Assembly (NCBI GenBank): GCA_016721465.1
Contig: JADKIA010000015.1
Span: forward strand, 62,001 to 126,000
DNA length: 64,000 bases
Direction of reading: 5' to 3'
Source: Ideonella sp.
Lineage (GTDB): Bacteria > Pseudomonadota > Gammaproteobacteria > Burkholderiales > Burkholderiaceae_C
Under the pieces are notes generated by a model. The model did not search any database. It was given only the letters and a program-made list of their open reading frames with translations, and was not told the origin of the DNA. Of the stretch, positions 26,928 to 36,100 are shown piece after piece (positions within the stretch are counted from its first letter, which is position 1; every line of letters starts with the position of its first letter). The position numbers and the translations under genes were made by a program.

Positions 26928-28520
26928 ATGACTTTGTGCGCGCGCTGGGGTGGTCTGTTGGCGGGCCTGGCCTGGGTCATGCAAGCCCACGCGGCCTTGC
27001 CGCAGGTGGGGCCGGTGGATGTCGACTTCGCCGGGGTCGACCAGGTGGCGCAGACCTACCTGTCCACGTACAACATGCCCGGCGTCTCGGTGGTCGTCGC
27101 CTACCGCGACAGGATCATCTACGCCCAGGGCTATGGCTACGCCGACCGGGAGCAGGCGATCCCCACGTCGCCGTGGCTCGAATACCGGCTGGCCAGCGTC
27201 TCCAAGCCGCTGACCGCCACCGCGGTGATGCGGCTCTACGAGCAGGGCAAGGTCCAGCTCGACGCCCCGGCCTGGAACTACGTCGCGGCGTTCATGGGCG
27301 CCGAGCCCAAGGACCCGCGTGTCAAGCAAGTCACCGTGCGGCAGTTGCTCACGCACAGCTGGGGGCTCGACCGTGCCACGGCGCAGGACCCCATGGGCAG
27401 CTGGTACCCCGATGCGAATGGCAAGCCCCTCACATCCAGCCGCGACGTGCTGCGTCACGTCCTGCTGGGCATGACGCTGAGCTTCAATCCCGGCGCACGC
27501 TACGCCTACAACAACACCGGCTTCTGCTGGTTGCAGCTGATCGTCGAGACCCTCGATGGGCGGCCGCTGGACACGCAGCTCACGGCGATGCTCGGCCCCG
27601 AGCCCTTGTCCCAGGGCCGGGTGCGCATCGGCGAGGTCAACCCGACCAAGGTCACGCTCGCCGAGCCGACCTACTACGACAAGGAGGGTGCGAGCCTCGG
27701 GCCGCCGGTGCCCGGCGTCTACGGTGCGCCGGCGCCTGCTCTGGTGGCGGCCCCGTACGGTGGCTATACGCTGCAGGGCTATGGCGGCGCAGGCGGCCTG
27801 ATCGCCTCGCCGTTCACGGTGACGCGCTGGCTGCAGCGTCTGATCGGCCTGCGCCCACCTGCCTTGCTGCAGCCAGCCACCGTCGCCACCATGCTCACCG
27901 AGCAGCCACTGGCCGACGGCACGCGCTACGCCGGGCTCGGCATCGAGGTGATACCCGCCTACCAGTCCGACCAGTCGTTGACGTACACGGGCTCCATCTC
28001 CGGCACCCGCACGGCGTTCATCGCCACGCCGCGTGCGCCGGGCGGGCCCAAGCTGCTGGTCGTCGCGTTCATCAACGGCTCGCGGGCCGTGCCGAACAAC
28101 GGGGTCGACAACATCGGCGCCGAACTGCTCACGCCGCTGGTGTTTGCCGTCGACAAGGTCAAGGGGTACGGCACCAAGCCCGAGATCACCGGGGAGCGCC
28201 TCATCGCGACCCCGAGCGCCACCGACGCCTACTACAGCGACCTGCTGTTCAACTGGGCCCAGCGCACGTTCAGCGACCTGTTTCCCACCAACCCGCCGAC
28301 CCAGGCCACCGACGGCTACCTGTACCGCTACTACTCGTCGTCCGGCATCTATGTGGGCACCAAGGAGGGCCGGGTCTGGCTGTACATCCCGTCCATCAAC
28401 CCGGCCGAAATCATCAGCAAGGGGGCGATGGTCGATCACCTGCCCTTGGCGATCCAGGAAACCGACGCGCTCAAGCAAGGCCAACGCGCGCCGTCCGGGC
28501 CAAGCCAGGCCCGCCGCTGA
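26928..28520 (+). CDS. Secreted serine hydrolase, class C beta-lactamase/penicillin-binding-like fold
   Basis: The 530-residue protein begins with a Sec signal peptide (hydrophobic GLLAGLAWVM, cleavage likely after AHA near residue 22). The family catalytic motifs are clear: Ser90-V-S-Lys93 (SxxK) in LASVSKPLTA and Tyr194-Asn-Asn (YxN) in RYAYNNTG, with the LLTHSWGL stretch common in this family between them. Relatives include esterases, D-aminopeptidases and non-lactamase penicillin-recognising enzymes, so calling it a beta-lactamase would be unsafe. About 100 residues after the hydrolase domain are unassigned. It follows rep by 42 nt. Confidence 0.85.
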   Translation: MTLCARWGGLLAGLAWVMQAHAALPQVGPVDVDFAGVDQVAQTYLSTYNMPGVSVVVAYRDRIIYAQGYGYADREQAIPTSPWLEYRLASVSKPLTATAVMRLYEQGKVQLDAPAWNYVAAFMGAEPKDPRVKQVTVRQLLTHSWGLDRATAQDPMGSWYPDANGKPLTSSRDVLRHVLLGMTLSFNPGARYAYNNTGFCWLQLIVETLDGRPLDTQLTAMLGPEPLSQGRVRIGEVNPTKVTLAEPTYYDKEGASLGPPVPGVYGAPAPALVAAPYGGYTLQGYGGAGGLIASPFTVTRWLQRLIGLRPPALLQPATVATMLTEQPLADGTRYAGLGIEVIPAYQSDQSLTYTGSISGTRTAFIATPRAPGGPKLLVVAFINGSRAVPNNGVDNIGAELLTPLVFAVDKVKGYGTKPEITGERLIATPSATDAYYSDLLFNWAQRTFSDLFPTNPPTQATDGYLYRYYSSSGIYVGTKEGRVWLYIPSINPAEIISKGAMVDHLPLAIQETDALKQGQRAPSGPSQARR

Positions 28521-28588
28521 GCAGCGCGCCGTGTTGGCAGCAGCGGCTGGAACGTCAACGGCGCGATGGACGGGGCTGGCCGAAGGTG

Positions 28589-29017
28589 TCAGGCTGCGTA
28601 GGCATTGCGCAAGGCGGCGTCGCGGCTGAGGTACTGCACCAGTTCGACCTGGAAATCCGCGCCGACCATGAGGTAGACGCTGCGGCGGTGCGCCGTCTGG
28701 CCGCCCCAATGGTCGACGGCGAAGCCGTCGCGTTGCAGGCGGGCCACCGCCGCGTCGATGTCGTCCACCACCAGGCCCAGGTGCTTCACGCCGGTGGCAT
28801 GGCCTTGCCAGTCCGGGCCCGGGCCTTCACCGCCGCTCTGCAGCGCGATGTAGACGTCGTCGGTGCCCACGTGCGTCCAGCGGATGGGCTTGCCGTACCA
28901 GTCCATCTCGCCGCCGCCGCGAACGCGCCAGCCGGGCAGCGCCGTGGTGAAGAAGCGGAGAGCGCGATCCGGATCGGTGACCGTGATGTTGGCGTGTTCG
29001 AGCGTGATGGCGGGCAT
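28589..29017 (-). CDS. VOC (glyoxalase/bleomycin-resistance) family protein, SoxR-controlled
   Basis: The 142-residue product is a single VOC module pair: ITLEHANITVTDPDRAL at the N-terminus, HLGLVVDDIDAAVARL in the middle, and a final beta segment with FQVELVQYL. These are small metal-dependent lyases/dioxygenases or drug-binding proteins, and the substrate cannot be inferred. The ATG at 29017 is preferred over an in-frame start 51 codons earlier because it has a GGAGC site and because the promoter lies at 29052-29082. It diverges from soxR, and a SoxR box with 19-bp promoter spacing lies upstream, implying induction by redox-cycling compounds. Confidence 0.88.
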   Translation of the reverse strand: MPAITLEHANITVTDPDRALRFFTTALPGWRVRGGGEMDWYGKPIRWTHVGTDDVYIALQSGGEGPGPDWQGHATGVKHLGLVVDDIDAAVARLQRDGFAVDHWGGQTAHRRSVYLMVGADFQVELVQYLSRDAALRNAYAA

Positions 29018-29051
29018 GCATTGCTCCGGGTTGTCGGGTTGAGGAACGGGC

Positions 29052-29082
29052 ATCATGCAAGTTAAAGTTAACTTGAAGTCAA
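29052..29082 (-). promoter_or_regulatory. SoxR-dependent promoter and SoxR box of the VOC gene
   Basis: On the minus strand TTGACT (29082-29077) and CATGAT (29057-29052) are separated by 19 bp, the long spacer typical of MerR/SoxR-activated promoters. Within the spacer, at 29061-29078, lies CTTCAAGTTAACTTTAAC, which matches 14 of 18 positions of the soxS operator CCTCAAGTTAACTTGAGG, including the whole CAAGTTAACTT core. The predicted transcript would begin about 28 nt before the VOC start. Confidence 0.85.
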
Positions 29083-29141
29083 GCGGCGGTCGGCCGGGAT
29101 TCAACCGACCGGATGGCGTCACAGCGTGAAGGGCGGGCAAG

Positions 29142-29600
29142 ATGGCACAGGAAGCCGGCTGGATCACCATTGGCGATCTCGCGCGCCGCGCCGGCGTCGC
29201 GGCCAGCGCCTTGCGTTTCTACGAGGCGCAGGGCCTGATCAGCGGCGCACGCACGGCGGGTCGGCATCGACAGTACCCGCGCCATGTGTTGCGGCGCGTG
29301 TCCTTCATCCGCGCTGCACAACACGTGGGTCTGAGCCTGGCGGACATTCGCGAGGCCTTGTCCGGCCTGCCCGATGCCCGCACGCCCACCAAGTCCGACT
29401 GGGACCGCCTGGCGCGCAGCTGGCAGCCGCTGCTGGAGGCACGCATCGCGGCGCTGCAGCGCCTGCGTGACCAGCTCGGGGCCTGCATCGGCTGCGGCTG
29501 CCTGTCGCTCAAGGCCTGCGCCCTGTACAACCCGCAGGATGTGGCCAGCACGCGCGGGCCCGGTGCACGCTACCTGGCCGGTGACCAGCGCCCGGCCTGA
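29142..29600 (+). CDS. soxR: Redox-sensitive transcriptional activator SoxR
   Basis: The 152-residue MerR-family protein has the winged helix at the N-terminus (TIGDLARRAGVAASALRFYE), a dimerisation helix, and the diagnostic [2Fe-2S] cluster motif CIGCGCLSLKAC with Cys115, 118, 120 and 126 (CX2CXCX5C). The family senses superoxide or redox-active drugs by cluster oxidation and untwists 19-bp-spacer promoters. No soxS is present nearby; the obvious target is the divergent VOC gene, as in many non-enteric bacteria where SoxR regulates its targets directly. Confidence 0.96.
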   Translation: MAQEAGWITIGDLARRAGVAASALRFYEAQGLISGARTAGRHRQYPRHVLRRVSFIRAAQHVGLSLADIREALSGLPDARTPTKSDWDRLARSWQPLLEARIAALQRLRDQLGACIGCGCLSLKACALYNPQDVASTRGPGARYLAGDQRPA

Positions 29601-29663
29601 GTGCCCGAGGGCTGGCCGGCGCCGGTCGCCCCGTGGCGAGCACCCCGGCGCCGCGCCATGGCG

Positions 29664-30494
29664 CTACATGCCCTTGAACAGGTGCGTATAGCTGCGGCTG
29701 ACTTCCAGCTTTTCGCCGTGGCCCTTCACGCCGACGATCTGCCGGCCGCGAAAGTCGCGCGTGATGCCGGCGATGGCCTTCACGTTGACCAGCGTGGAGC
29801 GGTGGATCTGCCAGAACAGCTGCGGGTCCAGCTCGTCGATCAATTCCTTGATCGGTTTGCGGATCAGCGCCTCCACCTGCGGCGTCTGCACGCGGGTGTA
29901 CTTCTCGTCGCTGATGAAGAACAGCACCTCGGCCACCGGGATCATCTGGATCGCCTGGCCCACCGTGGCCTGGATCCACTCGAGGTAATGGGGCTTGGCG
30001 TTCGGATTCAGCTGCGCCGCCAGTTTGTGCAGCAGCTGCTGCATCGGCGGCGCGCGGTCATCGTCGGCCAGGCCATCGGCGTTGCCGCGCATGGCCAGGC
30101 GGCGCTGGATGCGCGCCACGGTGACCTGAAGGCGATCGCGCTCGGCCGGCTTGAGCACGTAGTCGGCCACGCCTTGCTCGAAGGCCTCCACCGCGTACTG
30201 GTCGTAGGCGGTGATGAAGACGATCTCGGGCAGGGACTCGTCATCGGCCACGTCCATCTGCGCGATCTGCCGCGCGGCGTCCACGCCGGTGAGGCCGGGC
30301 ATGCGGATGTCCAGGAACACCACGTCGGGGCGGTGCTGGTCCACCAGTGCCACCGCCTCCAGGCCGTTCTTGGCCTCGGCAACGATCTGCAGCTCGGGCC
30401 AGGCTTCGGCCAGGCGCGCGCTCAACTGGTCGCGCATCAGGCGTTCGTCGTCGGCGATGACGGCGCGCACGGCGGGGCTGGCGGAGGTGTTCAT
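29664..30494 (-). CDS. LytTR-family response regulator
   Basis: The 276-residue protein has a CheY-like receiver with Asp62 in FLDIRMPG as the phosphoacceptor and a LytTR DNA-binding domain at the C-terminus (RKPIKELIDELDPQLFWQIHR region, then VSRSYTHLFKGM). A ~50-residue linker joins them. It is the last gene of the set kinase (30989-32464), membrane protein (30528-30992), regulator, with a 33-nt gap, so the kinase is its presumed partner. It is AlgR/LytR-like in layout; target genes are unknown. Confidence 0.92.
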   Translation of the reverse strand: MNTSASPAVRAVIADDERLMRDQLSARLAEAWPELQIVAEAKNGLEAVALVDQHRPDVVFLDIRMPGLTGVDAARQIAQMDVADDESLPEIVFITAYDQYAVEAFEQGVADYVLKPAERDRLQVTVARIQRRLAMRGNADGLADDDRAPPMQQLLHKLAAQLNPNAKPHYLEWIQATVGQAIQMIPVAEVLFFISDEKYTRVQTPQVEALIRKPIKELIDELDPQLFWQIHRSTLVNVKAIAGITRDFRGRQIVGVKGHGEKLEVSRSYTHLFKGM

Positions 30495-30527
30495 GCGGTG
30501 ATGCTAACGGAGCGGCATCGCCAAGGT

Positions 30528-30992
30528 TCAGCTGAGCAGGGCCTTCAGCAGCCACCAGGCCAGCAGGCCCATCAGGATCAGGGGTGACAACAGCAGCAGC
30601 ACGCCGGCGCTGGCCAGCAGCAGCGGCACTCCCAGCGCGCACAGCAGCACCACGCCCACCGTCAGCAGCGTGAACAGCAGCACGGTGGGCACGATCACCG
30701 CCACCAGCAGCGCCGCCAGCAACACGCCGGCCACCGCCACCAGTTGCTCCAGCGGGGAGAAGCTGGGCAGGCTCAAGCCGTTGAACACCTCGTCCCCATC
30801 GATCACCACGGACAGTGGCGCGCCCGAGAGGCTGCCGAAGGCCGGAGCCAGCTGCTGATAGAGCCAGAACAGGCCCAGCAGGGTCAATACCGACAGCACG
30901 AGAAACGCGGTGCGCCAGGGCCGCGCCCTGCGCAGCGCCGGACGAGGCACGGCTGCACGGGATGCCACGACCAGGGCGTTGGATGAACTCAT
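30528..30992 (-). CDS. Hypothetical membrane protein within the two-component operon
   Basis: I do not recognise this 154-residue protein. It has a basic N-terminal tail, one membrane segment near residues 28-46, a ~35-residue soluble loop (SVVIDGDEVFNG), and a long, very hydrophobic stretch near residues 83-150 likely to form two or three further helices. Its ATG overlaps the kinase stop by 4 nt (ATGA), so it is translationally coupled to the kinase. That suggests a signalling accessory or a co-regulated envelope protein. Confidence 0.75.
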   Translation of the reverse strand: MSSSNALVVASRAAVPRPALRRARPWRTAFLVLSVLTLLGLFWLYQQLAPAFGSLSGAPLSVVIDGDEVFNGLSLPSFSPLEQLVAVAGVLLAALLVAVIVPTVLLFTLLTVGVVLLCALGVPLLLASAGVLLLLSPLILMGLLAWWLLKALLS

Positions 30993-32464
30993 GCGGCTTC
31001 TCCTTGCAGCGGCTTGTAGGGCACGGTGACGGTGACGACGGTGCCGCCGCCTGGGTTCTCGGTGACGGACAGCGAGGCCTTGGCCCCGTAGAGCAGTTGC
31101 AGCCGCTCGCGGATGTTGGCCAGGCCCACGCCGGTGCCGGCCGTGGCGGCGCGGCCGAAGCCCAGGCCGGTGTCGGCCACGCTGACCACCAGCTTGCCGT
31201 GCACGATCTCGGCCTTGACTTTGAGGCTGCCGCCTTCGGGCTTGGGCTCCAGGCCATGCTTGATGGCGTTTTCCACCAGGGTTTGCACCATCATCTGCGG
31301 GAACTCGGCCGAGAGCAGGCCCTCGGGCACGTCGATCTCGGTGCTCAGGCGCTCTTCCATGCGCACCTTCAGGATCTCGAGGTAGGGGCGGATCACGCTG
31401 AGCTCGCGGCCCAGGTCGCGCGAACCGCCGTCGCCGGCTTCGCGCATGGTGGGCATGCTGGCGCGCAGCAGGGCGATCAGGTTCTTCTGCATCACGCTGG
31501 CGCGCTTGGGGTCCACCTCGATCAGGTGGTCGATCGAGGCCAGGGTATTGAACAGGAAGTGCGGCTCGACCTGCGCCTGCATGGCCGCCATGCGGGCCTC
31601 CACCACCTGGCGTTTCAGCGATTCAGCCTCGGCCGTTTCCACCGCTTGTGCGGCCTGGGCTTCGGCCTTGATCTGCTGCTTGTAGGTGACCTTGATGATC
31701 GCCGAGCCCAGGATCCACAACATGGCCAGCTCGGGCAGGCCGTTGAGCAGCTTGATGGTGCGCGTACGCTCGGTGGGGCCTTCGTCCTGCCACGCCGCGC
31801 TCACCTCGCGGGCGGCATTGGTGGCATCGCGCGCGGCCTCGGCAGCATCGCGGGCGGCTTCGCGCATGGCGTCCGCAGCGTCGCGCTGGGCTTCGCGCAC
31901 GGCCTCCTGGATGTCGCGTTTGGCTTCGGCCACCGCTTCGCGCACCGATTCGGACGTCGCTCCCTCGGGCAGGCGGATGCTCACCATCGGTTCGGCCGCC
32001 TGGCCTGCCGTGGCGGCCGACGCCGGCATGCCGCCGTGCGCGGACGATGCGGCCGACGCCCCTGCCGGCGCCTTGGGCACGATGCGGATGCCTTGCGAGT
32101 TGATCGAGATCTCCACACCGTCGGACTTGCTGCCCGACTTGGGTGTTTCGATCTGGATCGATGGCAGCGGCTTGGATTCGCCCGGCGGCGCCGGCGGAGC
32201 GGGCACCGCTGGCGGCGTCACGACGATGGTGCGCGCGTGGCGCGAGGCGGCCACCTTCTCCGTGGTGGTCCAGCGGAACAGGGGCAGGTCCTGCAACATC
32301 GCCATCGCGATCAGGAAGGCCAGGGACAGCAGGATGAAACGCTTCCAGCTGATGCCGACCAGCCAACCCGCGTAGGCATGGAAGCCGCGGACGCTGGCGG
32401 CCTTGAAACGCTGCCAGCGCTCGGGCCAGGGCGATTCGTGGGTGAGGGTGGACATGGGCAGCAT
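30989..32464 (-). CDS. LytS/YpdA-type sensor histidine kinase with an 11-residue-repeat sensor helix
   Basis: The 491-residue kinase has a membrane helix near residues 43-58 and a second near 239-257, with ~180 residues predicted outside the membrane between them. That outer part holds a Pro-rich segment (about 83-100) and a striking helical block at 176-219. The cytoplasmic part has the His-kinase motif VEPHFLFNTL with His302, then an HATPase domain with LVENAIKHG, DTGLGFG and GVGLANIRERL. The first ATG is at 32464; an ATG three codons later is equally possible. It is the presumed partner of the LytTR regulator at 29664-30494. Confidence 0.92.
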   Translation of the reverse strand: MLPMSTLTHESPWPERWQRFKAASVRGFHAYAGWLVGISWKRFILLSLAFLIAMAMLQDLPLFRWTTTEKVAASRHARTIVVTPPAVPAPPAPPGESKPLPSIQIETPKSGSKSDGVEISINSQGIRIVPKAPAGASAASSAHGGMPASAATAGQAAEPMVSIRLPEGATSESVREAVAEAKRDIQEAVREAQRDAADAMREAARDAAEAARDATNAAREVSAAWQDEGPTERTRTIKLLNGLPELAMLWILGSAIIKVTYKQQIKAEAQAAQAVETAEAESLKRQVVEARMAAMQAQVEPHFLFNTLASIDHLIEVDPKRASVMQKNLIALLRASMPTMREAGDGGSRDLGRELSVIRPYLEILKVRMEERLSTEIDVPEGLLSAEFPQMMVQTLVENAIKHGLEPKPEGGSLKVKAEIVHGKLVVSVADTGLGFGRAATAGTGVGLANIRERLQLLYGAKASLSVTENPGGGTVVTVTVPYKPLQGEAA

Positions 32465-32591
32465 CGGTTCGGCGAGGGCGATGCCGCAATGTAATCAAGG
32501 CCAGGGGCCGCTGGCCGACCCTTGTGACCTGTTGCAGCCTGCGCAGGACAGGCTGCAATCGGGGCGGACGAAAGCGCCCGCTGCGACCGGC

Positions 32592-32729
32592 TCAACCGGC
32601 GATTGGCCCCAGCCAGGCCAGGGTGACCAGCGCCATCGCGGCCAGCACCAGGCCGCGCAGCAGCCATTGCAGACGGCGGTCGTCCCGCTCGTGGCGGCGC
32701 AGCAGGGCGTCGATCCGGGTGTCGTTCAT
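32592..32729 (-). CDS. Small membrane protein (45 aa)
   Basis: The ORF begins MNDTRIDALLRRHERDDRRL, a highly charged amphipathic head, and continues into one hydrophobic helix (WLLRGLVLAAMALVTLAWLG). AGAGGAA precedes the ATG at 32727-32729 at good spacing. A longer reading from 32801 adds an N-terminus with no ribosome site and is less likely. It lies 127 nt upstream of the sensor kinase on the same strand. Function unknown. Confidence 0.6.
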   Translation of the reverse strand: MNDTRIDALLRRHERDDRRLQWLLRGLVLAAMALVTLAWLGPIAG

Positions 32730-32854
32730 CGTGGGTTCCTCTGTGGGTCGATGGGGGCCGTTCCTGTCGCCAGCAGGCGCGGCGTCGAGCAACTTGGGCA
32801 TGCCGGGCCGCCGTCGGGTTTGATGTGGGCCCGGCTCGGGCCGCGGGTCGGTGC

Positions 32855-33001
32855 TCAGGCGGTGAGGCGCAGGGCCAGGCCGAGCACGGTGACGGCCAGG
32901 CCGGCGGCCGCGATCAGGCGCAGCAAGGCCATGGACGAGCGTTCTTCCAGCTCCAGCAGCAGGCCAGGCTCGGTGCCACGGCGGTGTTCGAAGGCTTGCA
33001 T
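32855..33001 (-). CDS. Small membrane protein (48 aa)
   Basis: A 48-codon ORF starts MQAFEHRRGTEPGLLLELEE and ends with one hydrophobic helix (ALLRLIAAAGLAVTVLGLAL). GGGGA lies about 8 nt before the ATG. It has the same plan (charged head, single helix) as the 45-residue ORF 125 nt downstream. Coding is supported by the ribosome site and hydrophobic pattern only. Confidence 0.5.
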   Translation of the reverse strand: MQAFEHRRGTEPGLLLELEERSSMALLRLIAAAGLAVTVLGLALRLTA

Positions 33002-33130
33002 GATTGAGTTCCCCATCGGTGCGTTGGACGCGTGAATCGCGTCGCTGGACCGGTTTGTAGGGGAGGAGGCGTTACGCGCGCGTTAAGGCCGGCGTGACAG
33101 CCTCACGGCGCGTGCCGGGACCAGGTGCGG

Positions 33131-36100
33131 TCAGTGCCGCCCCAGCAGGCCTTGCAGCGCGCGGTTGACGGGTTGACGGTGCAAGAACGCGTCGCGCATG
33201 GGCTCGGGCAGGTGGGCAGCACACTGCAACACCCAGGCCCAGGCCTCGGCGGCGAGCGCCTGGGCGCGATCGGTGTGCCCGTTGGCGACCAGTGCCAGGA
33301 TGGGCCCCAGCCAACGCTCGGCGCGGTACAGGCCGGTGGGCTCGATGGCCGGGTCGGTGGCCAGCGCAGCCTGCGCGGCGGCCAGTGCGATGGCCCGGTC
33401 GGAGGCGCGTCGCGCCAGGCGCACGCGGGCGGCGAGGACCAGGCCGTCCAGACCGAGCGCCTGGGCGCTGTCGATCACCTGCTGCAGCGCCGTGGTGGCC
33501 TGGTCGGCCTCCAGCACCTCGGCGTGTTCGGTGCGGATGTGCAACTGCGTCTCCGGCCAGCCCGGGCCCGAGGTGGCCGCCAAGGCCGCGTCGAGCTGCG
33601 GGCGACCATCCAGTTGCAGCATCAGACGCAGCCGTCCGGTGGCCAGGTCGTGCTGGGCGCGCATGCGCGGGCGCATCTCCACGCTGTCGCAGCGCGCCAG
33701 GCTCTGTTGGGCGCGGGCCATCTGCCCCAGGTCCAGCAGCACCTGGGCGCGAAGCGTGAACACGGCGGGCAGACGCAAGGGGTTGGCCAGCGCGAGTTTG
33801 GCTTCGGCCTCGTCGCACCAGGCCAGCGCGGCGACGTAGTGACCATGCGCCCGTTCGGCCTCGGCCGACAGTTTGGCGATGAACGCGGCGGTGCCTCCCT
33901 GGAGATTGAAGCTGCTGACCAGTTGCTGCGCCAGCGCGAGTTGCTCGCTGGCCGCCGCCGCTCGTCCTGCCGAAAGGCGATTGACGGCCAGATTGGCGCG
34001 CGCGGTGGCCTGCTGCGAGCGATTGCCCAGGCTGCGCGAGAGATCGATGACGCGGTGATGGTGCGCTTCGGCCTCCGCGGTGCGTCCCAGGTTGTCCAGC
34101 ACCGCCGCCAGGTTGCCCTCGAATTCACAGGTCTCCTGGCTGTCGCCGTGGGCCAGCAACCAGGGTTCGGCGCTGCGCAACAGGGGCAGCGCCTCGTCGA
34201 ATTGGCCGGCCATGGCCATGGCCGTGCCCAGTCGCTGCGAGGCCTGGGCCTGCAGCCGGGCGTCGCCCAGTGCCGCGCAGCGGGCCAGCGCACTGCGGCC
34301 CACCGCGATGGCCTGGTTCCAATTGGCCTGCACGGTGTGGTACCAGGCCCGGTGCATCGACGCCTGCGCGCGCTGCAGTGCCGTGCTGGCGAGGTGATCC
34401 AGCCGGTCCAGCAACGGCAGGCCCTCGGCGTCGCGCAGGGTTTCCATGTGCGCTTCCACGGCGTTGGCCAGCAAGTCGAAGGCCTCGTCCGATCGGCCGC
34501 AAGCCTCGGCGATGTCGACGCCGCGAAGCAGAAAGGCCACGCGCTCCGGTTCGCGCAGGGCGGCATGGGCGCGCTCGGCGGCAGCGCGCAAGGCCGGCAG
34601 GGCGCGCTCGCGTTGCCCGGCGGCTTCCCAATGCGCGGCCACGCGGGCGGGCTCGCCCTGGTGTGCGTCCAGCCACGCGGCCACCTGGCCATGGGTGTGC
34701 CGTGCCAGCACCTCGGGCAGGCCGGCCAGCACGGTTTCATGCATCAGGTCGTGGGCAAACGCGGTGCCGCGCAGCACCTGCCGGGCTTCGAGCTCGGACC
34801 AGGCGTCGGCCAGCTCCAGCGCGCTTTGCCGAAGCACCCGCTCGGCCAGTGCGATGTCGAAGTCGACGCCGGCCACGGCAGCCACCCGCGCCAGCAACAG
34901 TGCGCGCGGGGACAGTGCCCCCAGCACGGTTTCAATCAACTGGCCCAGGTTGCGCGGGCTGGGCAGGGCGCCGGATTCGATGGCATGGCCCTCGGTCCAG
35001 GCCAGGCGCAGCGTCTCCAGCGCGAACAGTGGATTGCCGCCACTGCGGGCCCGCAGCATGGGCGCCAACGCGCCGCCATGCACCTGCGGCAATGCGAGCG
35101 AATCCACCAACTCCGCCAGCGCCTGGTCGTCCAGCGGCGCCAGGCTCAAGCTCTGCCAGTTGCCGGATGCGACCAAGTCGGCCATCAACTGGCCAGCCAA
35201 TGTGCCTTCGGCCGGGGGGCGCAGCGAGAGCAGCCAGGCGCCCTGGCCGCATCGCGCCGACAGCTCCGGCAGCATTTGCAACGTGGCAGCATCGGCAAAG
35301 TGCAGGTCGTCCAGCACGATGCCACCCAGCTCGGCCAGGGCATGGCCGAGCACCGCCGCCAAGGCGGCCACGAGGCCCTCGCGCTGGGGTGGCGAGGCGA
35401 GGCCTGCCGCCGGCGCCAACTCGGGCAGCAGGGGGGCCAGCTGTTCGGCCGGTGCCACCAACAATGCCTGGGGACACTGCTGCTGCAGCGCGCGCAAGGC
35501 CCGGCCGAGCGTGGCATACGGCACCAGGCTGTCGCCGGGGCGGGCGCCAGCCCACAGGGGCCGCACGGCGGCGTCGGCCAGGGCCTGCAGCAGGCGTGAC
35601 TTGCCCAGGCCGGCCTCGCCCAGCACCAGGGCATGGCCACCTTGCGCCAACACGGCCTGCAAGCGAATCAGCTCGGCCTGGCGGCCCACCATGCGTGGCG
35701 GGCGCATCAGCGCCGCGGGCAAGGTGCGGCGTGTGGCCAGGCTGGGCTCGGTCGGCGGCACGGCCGCCTCGACCAGCGCCAGCAGCGCCAGGGTCTCGGG
35801 GGAAGGTCGGGTGCCGAGCTCGTGCTTCAGGCGCTGCTCGCATTGGTCGAAGGCGCGCAGCGCGGCCGCGCGGTCACCGGCCAGGTAGAGCAGGCGCATC
35901 AGGCGCCGATGGGCGTCCTCGCGCAACGGGTCCAGGCCGATGAGTGCCTCGGCCAATGGCACGGCCGCCGCCGGGTCGCCGGCCTGCTCCAATGCCTGCA
36001 TCCGCTCGGCCAGGTGCTGGCGTTCGGCCTCACGCCGATGCCGGCGTTGCCCGTCCAGCCAATCGGCCAGTTCGGTGCCCAATGGGGTCTGAAGCGTGCC

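Noticed and set aside
26928..28520. Calling the serine hydrolase a beta-lactamase resistance gene
   Set aside because: SxxK and YxN are shared by esterases and peptidases of the family; nothing indicates lactam hydrolysis.
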